Assembly (NCBI GenBank): GCA_017462345.1 | Contig: JAFTRI010000023.1 | Coordinates: 186,001 to 250,000, forward strand | Source: Muribaculaceae bacterium | Lineage (GTDB): Bacteria; Bacteroidota; Bacteroidia; Bacteroidales; Muribaculaceae | DNA length: 64,000 bases | Direction: 5' to 3' | In this document: positions 45,055 to 54,094 of the stretch, piece after piece | How positions within the stretch are numbered: position 1 is the stretch's first letter | Layout of the letters: each line of letters opens with the position of its first letter | The notes under the pieces: generated by a model | Told to the model about the DNA's origin: nothing | The model's database searches: none | Seen by the model: only the letters and a program-made list of their open reading frames with translations | Position numbers and translations under genes: made by a program

Positions 45055-45087
45055 ACAGTAAGGAATTTAGAATTAATAAACTATACG

Positions 45088-45095
45088 CAAATTTA
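45088..45095 (-). promoter_or_regulatory. -7 element of the broken OB-fold protein gene
   Basis: TAAATTTG on the minus strand, 34 bases before ATG 45054; surroundings resemble the promoter of the paralogue at 18958. Confidence 0.55.
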
Positions 45096-45153
45096 CATAA
45101 TTATTCGACATTGTATATCTCATTCCGGTTAATTTTTCGGCTCAGGAGTGTGA

Positions 45154-45479
45154 TTATTTATTCGGCAAGACAAAATCCCAGTGATTCTGTGGCGTGACGA
45201 CGTTGTACTCATGTTTCCGTATGCGTTGGCAAAGGATTTCGGCATACGGGATTTCTTTGCCGGATTCCGCTTGAATTCAAACGCCCTTAATTCCCCGTCT
45301 TCTTCTTCGACCAGATCTATCTCGCTCTGGTCGTGTGTCCGCCAAAAATATAGTTGGGCAAACCGGTTGTTGTAGGAGTTGTGCTTGATACGTTCACTAA
45401 TCATGAAATTTTCCCATAGCGCGCCGGTATCGTTGCGCAGTTCAAGTGACGCGAAGTGTTTTGCCCAAAGATAAGAATA
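45154..45479 (-). pseudogene. C-terminal relic of a DUF4143-type AAA ATPase
   Basis: On the minus strand an open stretch beginning after a TAA (45482-45480) encodes YSYLWAKHFASLELRNDTGA, LWENFMISERIKHNSYNNRF and AQLYFWRTHDQSEIDLVEEE, which is the C-terminal DUF4143 nuclease-like part of the widespread Bacteroidota ATPase family. Near 45210 the frame shifts by one: the proper ending EYNVVTPQNHWDFVLPNK is found in the next frame and ends at TAA 45156-45154. The AAA domain and start codon are absent. No repeats mark the remains. The gap 45055-45523 holds nothing else but the promoter at 45088. Confidence 0.85.
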
Positions 45480-45523
45480 TTAATTATGGCCGCCAAATTA
45501 GGCTTAATTTTTCGGTTTGGAGG

Positions 45524-46576
45524 CTACTGCTTTATCTCTTTGGTGAAAAATACTTCGGTGGGGAAGTGGTCGGAATAACCGTTCAGGAATATTCCCGATG
45601 AGAATGTGCGGAGCGGATAGCCGACACGGTTGCCGTTGGTGTCTTTGAGGAAGTCGTGGTTATGTACCTGACATTTCCAGTATTTGAGAGGGGATTTTTT
45701 GCCGTCGATGAGGTTGCCCGAAATTATGATCTGGTCAAACAGATTCCATTGCCCTTTGTATGCCAACGAGCCGATGCCCTTGTCGAGCAGTTTCCAGAAC
45801 GGATTATAGAAGCCGTTCGTGTCGGCATCATCCTTGTCCCTTTTAGCGTTCAGGACTTTTGCGCAGGAAGGGTCCATAGGGTCGTCATTGAGGTCACCCA
45901 TGATGATTATGCCTTGATTGGGGTCGACGTTCCACAGTGAGTCGGCTATGTGCTTGCTTAGTGCTGCAGCTGCTTCCCGCAAATAGGACGACTGCTCCTG
46001 TCCTCCAAGACGTGACGGCCAGTGATTGACTATGATGCTGACTTTTTCCTCGGCCAACAGCCCGGTGACGCACATTTGGTCGCGAGTCCGGAACTTGGGG
46101 TTGCTGTCGATGTGAAGCGTGTGGTTGGTTACATTAAGGACCTTGAACAGTCGTGGATTATAAAGGAGACCTACGTCTACCCCGCGGCGGTCGGGTGAGT
46201 CGTGATGAACCACTTGCAGCATCCTTCTCTTTATCTGCTCGGCCTTTACGAGGTCGTCAAGCACGCTCTTGTTCTCGATTTCCGAGACTCCTATGATGGC
46301 CGGGCCCATTGGGGTTGTCTTGGTTGCCAGCTTTGATATGGCGTATGCCATATTGTTGATTTTTGACCAATATTTACGTCCGTCCCACTGTCGTGCTCCC
46401 TGAGGGGAGAACTCGCGGTCGTAGCTCCCATTGCTGTTGATTGTGTCAAACAGGTTTTCCAGATTGTAGAAGGCTACCCCGAGAACAAGGTATTTTTTAT
46501 TGCCCTGTGAATCTTGTGCATGAATGTTAATCCCTGACAAGATGGCGATAAGCGAAAATATCAAAAAATGTCTCAT
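45524..46576 (-). CDS. Secreted endonuclease/exonuclease/phosphatase (EEP) family protein
   Basis: 350 residues. Signal peptide about 1-20 (IFSLIAILSGINIHAQ). EEP motifs in order: FYNLENLFDT, IIGVSEIENKSVLDDLVKA (metal-binding Glu), DRRGVDVGLLYNP, INHWPSRLGGQEQSS (catalytic His region), IIMGDLNDDPMDPS (Asp, Asn) and GYSDHFPTEV (final His). The fold covers DNase I-like nucleases, sphingomyelinases and inositol phosphatases; the Bacteroidota secreted clade is annotated as endonuclease. It is divergent from the TonB receptor gene at 46766, with 189 bases between. It may act with it and with endonuclease I in nucleic-acid or phosphoester use. Confidence 0.87.
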   Translation of the reverse strand: MRHFLIFSLIAILSGINIHAQDSQGNKKYLVLGVAFYNLENLFDTINSNGSYDREFSPQGARQWDGRKYWSKINNMAYAISKLATKTTPMGPAIIGVSEIENKSVLDDLVKAEQIKRRMLQVVHHDSPDRRGVDVGLLYNPRLFKVLNVTNHTLHIDSNPKFRTRDQMCVTGLLAEEKVSIIVNHWPSRLGGQEQSSYLREAAAALSKHIADSLWNVDPNQGIIIMGDLNDDPMDPSCAKVLNAKRDKDDADTNGFYNPFWKLLDKGIGSLAYKGQWNLFDQIIISGNLIDGKKSPLKYWKCQVHNHDFLKDTNGNRVGYPLRTFSSGIFLNGYSDHFPTEVFFTKEIKQ

Positions 46577-46725
46577 CGTGAAATGGTGTGAATTTATTCG
46601 GTAAATATAGATATAAAAATTTCAATATGTGTCTCTTTTCCGTTAATTTTTTTCTGCTAAAGACCTGTTTTATTATGTAACAATAATTTCATAAACAGTT
46701 TCGTCGCGCATTAGAAAAAAATACC

Positions 46726-46733
46726 TATATTTG
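46726..46733 (+). promoter_or_regulatory. Promoter -7 element of the TonB receptor/DUF5689 unit
   Basis: TATATTTG, an exact TAnnTTTG match, 33 bases before ATG 46766. The -33 position is weak (GTTTCG near 46698-46703). Confidence 0.65.
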
Positions 46734-46765
46734 ACAGAAATAAATATTAACATAAAAAAGTCTAT

Positions 46766-49531
46766 ATGAGATTAAAATTGTTTTTCCTGTTATTGCTATC
46801 GGTAGCAGTCCCGTCAATGGCCCGGAATGCCGGTCTGTCGGGAACGGTAGTCGATAATGCGACAGGCAGTCCTGTCGCAGGGGCAAGCGTAATGCTCGGA
46901 GAGCAAGGGATTTATGTGACCACGGGCGTTGCAGGTGATTTTAGAATCAGCAATGCTTCAGCCGGAAAGGATTTTGTCACTGTAGCGGCATACGGTTACA
47001 ATGATGCAGTGAAAGAGGTGGAGATTTATGACAACCAGATTGTTGAGTTGGGTGTCATCCGTCTGACGGCATCGGATAGCGAGGGAGCTGTATTTTACGA
47101 AGAGACTCAGGACATGGTGTTCGATCAGAGCCAGCTGGAGGATGAAGACGAGAGCACACAGGCTGTAGGTGCATTATCCGGAGCGTCCGACAATGTCTAT
47201 TATTCGGTCGCAAGCTATGATTTTCAGCCCATGTATTTCAAAACTCGCGGTTACAATTCTGAATATCAGAGCACTTATATCAATGGCATCTATTTCAATG
47301 ACCTTGCCCGCGGCAGGTTCAGCTACTCGACGCTTGGAGGTATGACGAGCCGTGCTTTCCGTAACCGCACCAATGTCATTGGACTCGGTGCTGCCGATTT
47401 CGGCTTCGGTGATATAGGCGGATCGACCAATTTCAGTACTTACGCGGCTGACTATGCACCCGGTTTCAACGGAAGCGTGTCTTATACCAACAGCAACTAC
47501 ATGTTCCGCGCCATGGCGACCTATTCGACCGGTGTAAACAAGCACGGGTGGGCAATGACGGTTTCAGCAATCGGACGGTATGCCGATGAGGGGATCGTTC
47601 CGGGGACATTCTACAATTCAGGCGGTTATTTCCTGGCATTGCAGAAGGTGTTCAATCCGCAGCACTCATTGACGCTCACCACATTCGGTGCACCGACTCA
47701 GCGCGCGACTTCATCTCCTGTCACCGAGGAGGCTGTAGAGCTTGCCGATGACTATCTGTACAACCCCAATTGGGGCTACTGGGACGGGGAGAAGCGTAAT
47801 GCCCGCATCGTGGAGACTTTTGACCCCACTACCATCATCAACTGGATATGGAAACCCAAGAATGGAACTGCGCTTAACACCGGAGCTGCCGTCCGTTGGA
47901 TCAACTATTCGAAGTCGGCACTTGAGTGGGGTGGAAATTCTGCCGACCCTCGCCCCGACTACTATCGGAATCTTCCGTCTTATTATAAGGATGACCAACA
48001 GGCATTTGACCTGTACACCGATCTGTGGCGCAATGACGAGTCGATGCGACAGATCAACTGGGATAAAATGTACTATGCCAACGAATTGAACAACTTGCAG
48101 AATCAGGGCGTAGCCGATGAGGACAAGACCGGATCATCCTACATTCTGGAAGACCGGCACAGCAACCAGTTCAATGTTATGTTCAACTCGATGCTCAACC
48201 ATCGTATCAATGACTTCATGTCGTTGCAGGCCGGCGTCGGATTCAACTATACTAAGGCTTCTTACTACAAGACTGTGCGAGACCTGCTCGGCGGTGAGTT
48301 CTGGCTCGATGTGGACAAGTATTCGGAGCGCGATTTCCCCGACCAGCCTGCGATGTTGCAGAATGACCTGAACAATCCTGATCGCCGTGTGGGCAAGGGT
48401 GACCGTTTCGGCTATGATTACGATATCAATGCCATTAAAGTGAATGCGTGGGTTCAGAATGTGATTAATCTCCCGCAGTGGGATGTGAACTATGCACTTA
48501 ACGTTTCCTACACACAGTTCTACCGTGACGGAAACATGCGCAACGGGCGCGCTCCGCTTAATTCTTACGGAAAGGGTGACACCCATCGTTTTGATAATGC
48601 TGGTTTAAAGGCGGGTGCAACCTATAAGCTCGACGGACGTAATTTCTTTACGATAAACGGATTATATGAAACCCGTGCACCGCTATTTGAGTATGCCTAC
48701 GTGTCTCCCCGCATTAAGGACGAGACCATCACGGGGCTGTCAAGCGAGCGTATCCTTTCGGGGGACATCAGCTATAACTGGAACTATCGCCGGTTCCGTG
48801 GTAGTATCACCGGATTCTGGACCGAGATGTATGACCAGACAGAACGTACATCTTTCTATGACGAGCAGTTCGGGACGTTCCTGAACTATGCCATCACGGG
48901 CATACGCAAGCAACATAAGGGAGTGGAAATAGGTCTTGCCTATAAAATCACCCCGTCGGTTACCGCGACATTGGCCGGAACCTATTCACGTTACCAATAC
49001 AAGAATAATCCTACGAGCATCCGATCTTTTGAAAACGGTGCGCAGGCCGATACTACCAGTACGTTGTATTACAAGAACTGTTACGTGAGCGGGACACCGC
49101 AGACGGCCGTAAATCTTGGCATCGACTGGGCTGCTCCCGGCATGTGGTTCTTTAATGTCAATGGCAGTTGGATGGGTGACGCATACGTGAGTGCAGCTCC
49201 TTCCCGTCATGAAGTGCTTTATAACCTGTGGGAACTTTATCCCTCGGAAGAGGCTTTGACACAGAAAATTGAGGAGATTTCGGCACAGCAGAAACTGCGT
49301 GACGCGTTTGTGCTCAACGCATCGGTGGGCAAAGTTATCTATATCAACCGCAAGGTGTCGCTCAATATCAACGTGAGCGTGAACAACGTGTTGAACAACC
49401 GTAAGATACAGACCTACGGCTACCAGCAGCACCGTCTCGACAGCCGTAACTACGATATCAATAAATACCCCAATAAATATTCTTATGCACAGGGCATCAA
49501 GGCGTTTGTCAATGTCGGCGTGAGATTCTGA
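46766..49531 (+). CDS. TonB-dependent receptor with carboxypeptidase-regulatory N-terminal domain
   Basis: 921 residues. Signal peptide about 1-19. Residues 22-100 form the carboxypeptidase-D regulatory-like domain (LSGTVVDNATGSPVAGASVM). A plug domain (about 110-260; FKTRGYNSEYQSTYINGIYF, then DFGFGDIGGSTNFST) is followed by a 22-strand barrel to the C-terminal QGIKAFVNVGVRF, which ends in Phe as barrel proteins do. It imports an unknown ligand across the outer membrane. It is followed after 37 bases by two DUF5689 lipoproteins instead of a SusD homologue, so the classical polysaccharide role is doubtful. Confidence 0.88.
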   Translation: MRLKLFFLLLLSVAVPSMARNAGLSGTVVDNATGSPVAGASVMLGEQGIYVTTGVAGDFRISNASAGKDFVTVAAYGYNDAVKEVEIYDNQIVELGVIRLTASDSEGAVFYEETQDMVFDQSQLEDEDESTQAVGALSGASDNVYYSVASYDFQPMYFKTRGYNSEYQSTYINGIYFNDLARGRFSYSTLGGMTSRAFRNRTNVIGLGAADFGFGDIGGSTNFSTYAADYAPGFNGSVSYTNSNYMFRAMATYSTGVNKHGWAMTVSAIGRYADEGIVPGTFYNSGGYFLALQKVFNPQHSLTLTTFGAPTQRATSSPVTEEAVELADDYLYNPNWGYWDGEKRNARIVETFDPTTIINWIWKPKNGTALNTGAAVRWINYSKSALEWGGNSADPRPDYYRNLPSYYKDDQQAFDLYTDLWRNDESMRQINWDKMYYANELNNLQNQGVADEDKTGSSYILEDRHSNQFNVMFNSMLNHRINDFMSLQAGVGFNYTKASYYKTVRDLLGGEFWLDVDKYSERDFPDQPAMLQNDLNNPDRRVGKGDRFGYDYDINAIKVNAWVQNVINLPQWDVNYALNVSYTQFYRDGNMRNGRAPLNSYGKGDTHRFDNAGLKAGATYKLDGRNFFTINGLYETRAPLFEYAYVSPRIKDETITGLSSERILSGDISYNWNYRRFRGSITGFWTEMYDQTERTSFYDEQFGTFLNYAITGIRKQHKGVEIGLAYKITPSVTATLAGTYSRYQYKNNPTSIRSFENGAQADTTSTLYYKNCYVSGTPQTAVNLGIDWAAPGMWFFNVNGSWMGDAYVSAAPSRHEVLYNLWELYPSEEALTQKIEEISAQQKLRDAFVLNASVGKVIYINRKVSLNINVSVNNVLNNRKIQTYGYQQHRLDSRNYDINKYPNKYSYAQGIKAFVNVGVRF

Positions 49532-49568
49532 TTTATGAGCTATTAATCAACAATAGAATTACTGAAAA

Positions 49569-51173
49569 ATGAAACTTACAAAATCATACGTAGCGTCGCT
49601 GCTCCTGATGGCGGGAGCATTTACGGCATGTGAGGAGGATATCGCATGTCCGCCTTACTATGTTCCCACGACGATGCTCAAGGCCAACACTACCATTGCC
49701 GACCTCAAGGCCGAGTATTGGGACGATGCCACCAATTATATCAAGCAGATAGGGACGAAAGAGGATGGCGAGCATGTGATTATTGCCGGTCGCGTAATCA
49801 GTTCGGACCGCACCGGAAATATCTACAAAAGCATCTATATCCAGGATGCAACCGGCGCATTGACTTTTTCGGTCGATAACGGTGACTTGGACAGCTTAGC
49901 CCAGCGTTATAAAGTCGGTGGGGAAGTGGTCATAGACCTGACCGATGCCTATATAGGCAAGTATGCCGGATTGCAGCAGGTGGGTTCGCCGGGTGAATAC
50001 AACGGTACTCCGCAGGCTTCTTTCATGGAGCTTGAGGCCTTTGAGGAACATGCCCATGTCAACGGGTTTCCCAATCTTGCGCTGATTGATACGTTTACCA
50101 CTACCATTCCGGAAATAAATGCGATAAGGAGCAATAATGCCGAGAAACTCCGCCAGTGGCAGAGCCAGCTGATACGTATAGACAACGTGGCGTTTGAGAA
50201 TGGCGGAGTTGCCCCGTTTGCCGAAAGTCCCACCGTCGCGTCTTCTACCAACCAGACACTTCTGGATGCCGACGGCAACAGGATCATTGTGCGTAATAGC
50301 GGATATGCGACATTCCATAGCAGGACGCTGCCCGCGGGAACCGGCAGTGTGGTAGGTGTACTCGGCTACTATAATGGGACTTGGCAGATTCTCCTTCGGG
50401 ACTATACCGATTGCATCGGTTTCTCAGGGGATGGCGGTTCTTCTTCTGTCCCTGTTGCCGAGGCCAACACTACCATTGCCGACCTCAAGGCCGAGTATTG
50501 GGACGATGCCACCAATTATTACAAGACCGTGGGTACGGCAGCTGATGGTGGTGATATTGTCATCAAGGGTCGTGTAATCAGCTCAGACAAGACCGGCAAT
50601 ATATTTAAGGCGTTGTATATTCAGGATGAGACCGGTGCATTGTCGATATCCATCGACAGCTACGATTTGTACAAGACTTATCCTCTCGGACAGGAGATAC
50701 TGATTAATATGACCGGTGCCGGAATCGGCAAGTATGCCGGATTGCAGCAGATGGGGGCAGAGAGCGAATACAACGGGACTCCGCAGACCGGGCGTATGGC
50801 TCTCTCGGCGTTTAAGTCCCGTGTAACGGTTGTGGGGACAGACGATGCCTCAAAAGTCACGGCCGTTACAACAACAATCGATGTCATCAATGCTGCAACA
50901 TCGGCTGAGGCATTGAGACAATGGCAGAACCGGCTTGTGAGATTCGAAAATGTCCGGTTTGTTGAAGCCGGTCAGCCGTATGCAGGTTCTTCCAACACCA
51001 ACCGCACGCTGACGGATTCCTCCGGCAACAAGATCATTGTGCGTAACAGCAGTTATGCGACATTCAAGGGTGAAGTTCTTCCGTCGGGTAATGGGACAGT
51101 GACGGGCGTGCTCGGCTATTTTAACGGCACATGGCAACTCTTACTGCGTGATACCGATGATTGCCAATTCTAA
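49569..51173 (+). CDS. Surface lipoprotein with two tandem DUF5689 domains
   Basis: 534 residues. Signal peptide and lipobox ending at Cys21, followed by EED, an acidic pattern like the Bacteroidota surface-export signal. Two DUF5689 repeats (about 35-283 and 295-534) have the same order: ANTTIADLKAEYWDDATNYY, GRVISSDRTGNIYKSIYIQD (OB-like), GKYAGLQQ, RQWQSQLIRIDNVAF, IIVRNSGYATF and GYYNGTWQILLRD. The OB-like part may bind nucleic acid or another anionic ligand, which is inference. Probably the partner of the TonB receptor upstream. A 59-base stretch is identical in both repeats. Confidence 0.85.
   Translation: MKLTKSYVASLLLMAGAFTACEEDIACPPYYVPTTMLKANTTIADLKAEYWDDATNYIKQIGTKEDGEHVIIAGRVISSDRTGNIYKSIYIQDATGALTFSVDNGDLDSLAQRYKVGGEVVIDLTDAYIGKYAGLQQVGSPGEYNGTPQASFMELEAFEEHAHVNGFPNLALIDTFTTTIPEINAIRSNNAEKLRQWQSQLIRIDNVAFENGGVAPFAESPTVASSTNQTLLDADGNRIIVRNSGYATFHSRTLPAGTGSVVGVLGYYNGTWQILLRDYTDCIGFSGDGGSSSVPVAEANTTIADLKAEYWDDATNYYKTVGTAADGGDIVIKGRVISSDKTGNIFKALYIQDETGALSISIDSYDLYKTYPLGQEILINMTGAGIGKYAGLQQMGAESEYNGTPQTGRMALSAFKSRVTVVGTDDASKVTAVTTTIDVINAATSAEALRQWQNRLVRFENVRFVEAGQPYAGSSNTNRTLTDSSGNKIIVRNSSYATFKGEVLPSGNGTVTGVLGYFNGTWQLLLRDTDDCQF
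49681..49739 (+). repeat. 59-base exact repeat, first copy
   Basis: Identical to 50461-50519, exactly 780 bases (260 codons) apart and in the same reading frame, at the start of each DUF5689 repeat. The surrounding repeat sequence has diverged. Confidence 0.95.
50461..50519 (+). repeat. 59-base exact repeat, second copy
   Basis: Identical to 49681-49739; both copies encode ANTTIADLKAEYWDDATNY. Confidence 0.95.
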
Positions 51174-51201
51174 GAAGTGATAACAATAACAGATTTGCTC
51201 T

Positions 51202-53499
51202 ATGAGAAATTTAAGATCATATATAGGACTATTGCTCCTGACAGCGGTATTTACCGGATGTCAGGATGACTTTGACAATCCCGGGCTGGTAGCTCCTCGT
51301 GCAACCCTCACCGCCAATACTACAATCAGGGATTTTAAAACCGGGTATTGGCAGGACGGGTTGAATTACATCGCTCCTGTCAGAGCCAAGGAGGACGGCA
51401 GTCATGTCATTATATCGGGATATGTGGTAAGTTCCGACCGCACGGGTAATATCTATAAGAATCTTGTGATTCAGGACGAGACAGGCGCATTGGCCATGTC
51501 TATCAACCAGAGCGGCTTGTATAACAACTATCGTGTCGGTCAGGAGGTCGTTATCGATGTAACGGATATGTATATCGGTAAGTACAACGGGCTTCAGCAG
51601 TTGGGATGGCCCGACAACGACGAAGTGTATGGCGAGCAGGCAACTTTCATGCCTATGGCTTTCTTCTCGCAGCATGCCCAGTTGAACGGGCTGCCTGACG
51701 AGGGAAATGCCGAACCTGCGGTTGTCGAACTTGCCAGAATCGCATCTTTCACCGTAAGTGACAAGGAGGAGATGATCGAATGGCAGAGCCGTCTTGTGCG
51801 TTTCAATAATGTTCGCTTTGAGGACGGGAAAGGGACACTGAGCTATACCGATGGAAAGGAAATAAACAGTAACCGTACCCTTTATGATGAACACGGTAAC
51901 CAGATTGTAGTCCGCAACAGTGGTTATGCTACTTTCTGGAGCGACAAGTTGCCGAAGGGTTACGGTGACGTAGTCGGTATTCTCAGTTACTATGATGATG
52001 CATGGCAGTTGCTGCTACGCTCAACCGATGACTGCATGAACTTCGGAAATCCGACAATTAACCTTGGTACGGAGGATAACCCATACACCGTGCCGCAAGC
52101 TATCGATATGGAAAATGCAGGGACAGAGGTTTCTGATGTGTGGGTTAAGGGCTATATCGTCGGGGCAGTTGCTTCTGAGGTAGTAAGTGTTAAATCCAAT
52201 GAAGACATAGATTGGGTTGCACATGAAGACATAATGAACAATACACTTGTTATTGCCGGAAGTGCCGATGTCAGGGACATTGCACAATGTCTTGTAATAT
52301 CGCTTCCCGCGGAATCCAAGCTCCGTGAATATGCCAATCTTCGCGATAATCCCGATAATCTTGGAAAGGAAATCATGCTCAGGGGTAACCTTGGAAAATA
52401 TATGGACACCTACGGGATCACCGGAAACAACGGAACGAGTTCTGAGTTCAAGCTCGCCGGTGCTGGTGCGGTGACGATGCTTGACGAGACATTTGAGGGT
52501 ATCTCCGATGCTTCACAGCTGCAAGGCTGGACATCGGTTGTTGTTGCTGGAGACAGACCTTGGTACTTTACATCGTATGACAACAATACTTATGCCGCAT
52601 GTACGGCCTTCAAGGGTACTGACGACAGTAACGGATACGACTCTTGGCTGATCACGCCCCCGCTGAAAGTGGACGGAATGGCTGAAAAGAGCTTTAGTTT
52701 TGACTCTCAGGCCGCATATTCGGGTGGTGCGTTTGAGGTGTATGCAATGACAACCAATGATCCGGCAACTGCTACACTCACCAAGCTCGAATGTAAGTTG
52801 GCAACACCTCCGGCAAGCGGTTACTCCGGATTCGTTTCTTCGGGCAAAATCTCGCTGGACGAATTCTCTGGAACGATATATATCGGCTTCCGTTACACTG
52901 CTACGACATCGGCTAAATCGATGACCTACTGTATCGATAACGTGAAAGCCGGTATATCAGGCGGCAGCGACACTCCCGATGATCCGACGCCTCCGGCAAC
53001 CGGAACTTCAGCTGACTTCAACACGTTCAACGATGGCAGTCCCAAATCAAGTTACGGCACATACAGCACCGCTGCCGGATGGACTTTGGAAAACGGCAAT
53101 ATCTTAAGCGGAAGAACTTCTGGTGATGACTCCAACCCTTATTTCTCGTTTATAGGAGAGGACGGTACTCTTGCCGCAAACCTTAACGGCAAGGTGAGCG
53201 CACCGGGCAAGCTGACATCCCCGGCTCTCACCGGTGGAATCAAGAAGTTGACATTCAATTATGGCTTTGCTTACAGCGACAAGCAGTGCCAGTTTACGGT
53301 TAACGTGAAGCAGGACGGTGTGGTTAAGAAGACCGAGACTGTAACACTGACATCGATTGAGCAGAAAAAGGTCTACACATACACGATGGATGTCAATATA
53401 TCGGGAGATTTCACGGTCGAGATTGTGAATGACGCGATGGGTGCCGAAACCGGTAACAAGGAGCGTGTCGCCATCTGGAATCTTTCCTGGACTGACTGA
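51202..53499 (+). CDS. Surface lipoprotein: DUF5689, OB-fold, adhesin-like and beta-sandwich domains
   Basis: 765 residues. Lipobox ends at Cys20 followed by QDD, again acidic. Domains: DUF5689 (about 35-275), an OB-fold region of the DUF6359/YhcR type (about 290-425; VWVKGYIVGAVASEVVS, EIMLRGNLGKYM), a choice-of-anchor J/cleaved-adhesin-like jelly roll (about 432-590; DSWLITPPLKVDG) and a terminal beta-sandwich (about 605-765) similar to the N-terminal domain of the protein at 16784-18958. No catalytic site is seen. It follows the first DUF5689 gene by 28 bases and ends the unit. Confidence 0.82.
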   Translation: MRNLRSYIGLLLLTAVFTGCQDDFDNPGLVAPRATLTANTTIRDFKTGYWQDGLNYIAPVRAKEDGSHVIISGYVVSSDRTGNIYKNLVIQDETGALAMSINQSGLYNNYRVGQEVVIDVTDMYIGKYNGLQQLGWPDNDEVYGEQATFMPMAFFSQHAQLNGLPDEGNAEPAVVELARIASFTVSDKEEMIEWQSRLVRFNNVRFEDGKGTLSYTDGKEINSNRTLYDEHGNQIVVRNSGYATFWSDKLPKGYGDVVGILSYYDDAWQLLLRSTDDCMNFGNPTINLGTEDNPYTVPQAIDMENAGTEVSDVWVKGYIVGAVASEVVSVKSNEDIDWVAHEDIMNNTLVIAGSADVRDIAQCLVISLPAESKLREYANLRDNPDNLGKEIMLRGNLGKYMDTYGITGNNGTSSEFKLAGAGAVTMLDETFEGISDASQLQGWTSVVVAGDRPWYFTSYDNNTYAACTAFKGTDDSNGYDSWLITPPLKVDGMAEKSFSFDSQAAYSGGAFEVYAMTTNDPATATLTKLECKLATPPASGYSGFVSSGKISLDEFSGTIYIGFRYTATTSAKSMTYCIDNVKAGISGGSDTPDDPTPPATGTSADFNTFNDGSPKSSYGTYSTAAGWTLENGNILSGRTSGDDSNPYFSFIGEDGTLAANLNGKVSAPGKLTSPALTGGIKKLTFNYGFAYSDKQCQFTVNVKQDGVVKKTETVTLTSIEQKKVYTYTMDVNISGDFTVEIVNDAMGAETGNKERVAIWNLSWTD

Positions 53500-53525
53500 T
53501 ACCGGTAGTCGAGACCGGTGAACTG

Positions 53526-53557
53526 ATGCGCCCTGGAATCCCCGGGGCGCATTTTTT
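53526..53557 (+). terminator. Terminator of the TonB receptor/DUF5689 unit
   Basis: ATGCGCCC (53526-53533) pairs with GGGCGCAT (53545-53552), followed by TTTTTC. It lies 27 bases past the stop. Confidence 0.85.
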
Positions 53558-53569
53558 CAATGCAGATGT

Positions 53570-53599
53570 GTTGTCCGACGGATTTTTGTAGTATCTTTG
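53570..53599 (+). promoter_or_regulatory. Promoter of yqeY
   Basis: GTTG (53570-53573), 18 bases, then TATCTTTG (53592-53599); ATG follows at 53625 with a leader of roughly 19 bases. It may also serve serS. Confidence 0.7.
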
Positions 53600-53624
53600 T
53601 CCTCCAATAAATTAAAGCGGAATT

Positions 53625-54074
53625 ATGGATCTTTTTGAAAAAATCAGTGCCGATATTAAGGCGGCGATGCTTGCCCGTGATAAAGTGCGTCTTGAAACGC
53701 TGCGTGGCGTAAAGAAAGAATTTCTTGAAGCAAAGACAGCAAAGGGCGGTGACGGGACACTAAGCGACGATGCCGCAATGAAGATACTTGTGAAAATGGT
53801 TAAACAGCGTAAGGAAAGTGCGAGCATATATGCCTCTCAGAACCGCCCCGACCTTAGTGAAAATGAACTTGCCGAGGCTGCTGTAATAGAGGAATACCTT
53901 CCTAAGCAGCTTACCGAGGAGGAGCTCACTGCCGAGCTGAAAAAAATAATAGAGCAGGTGGGTGCAACCTCGGCCAAGGAGATGGGTAAGGTGATGGGTG
54001 TCGCTTCCAAGGCGCTTGCCGGACGTGCCGAAGGCAAGGCCATCTCGGCTAAAGTAAAAGAACTTCTCGCGTAA
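53625..54074 (+). CDS. yqeY: GatB/YqeY domain protein
   Basis: 149 residues, full length for the family. Helical protein with LFEKISADIKAAMLARDKVR, LRGVKKEFLEAK, EEYLPKQLTEEELTAELKKI and the C-terminal tail domain KEMGKVMGVASKALAGRAEG also found in GatB of the amidotransferase. It is thought to interact with tRNA or GatCAB-like functions, but its role is not settled. Precedes serS by 20 bases, probably cotranscribed. Confidence 0.92.
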   Translation: MDLFEKISADIKAAMLARDKVRLETLRGVKKEFLEAKTAKGGDGTLSDDAAMKILVKMVKQRKESASIYASQNRPDLSENELAEAAVIEEYLPKQLTEEELTAELKKIIEQVGATSAKEMGKVMGVASKALAGRAEGKAISAKVKELLA

Positions 54075-54094
54075 ACAAAATAAAGATAATACCG

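Noticed and set aside
46766..53499. Classical SusC/SusD polysaccharide utilisation locus
   Set aside because: The receptor is not followed by a SusD homologue and no glycoside hydrolase or polysaccharide lyase is nearby; the partners are DUF5689 lipoproteins.
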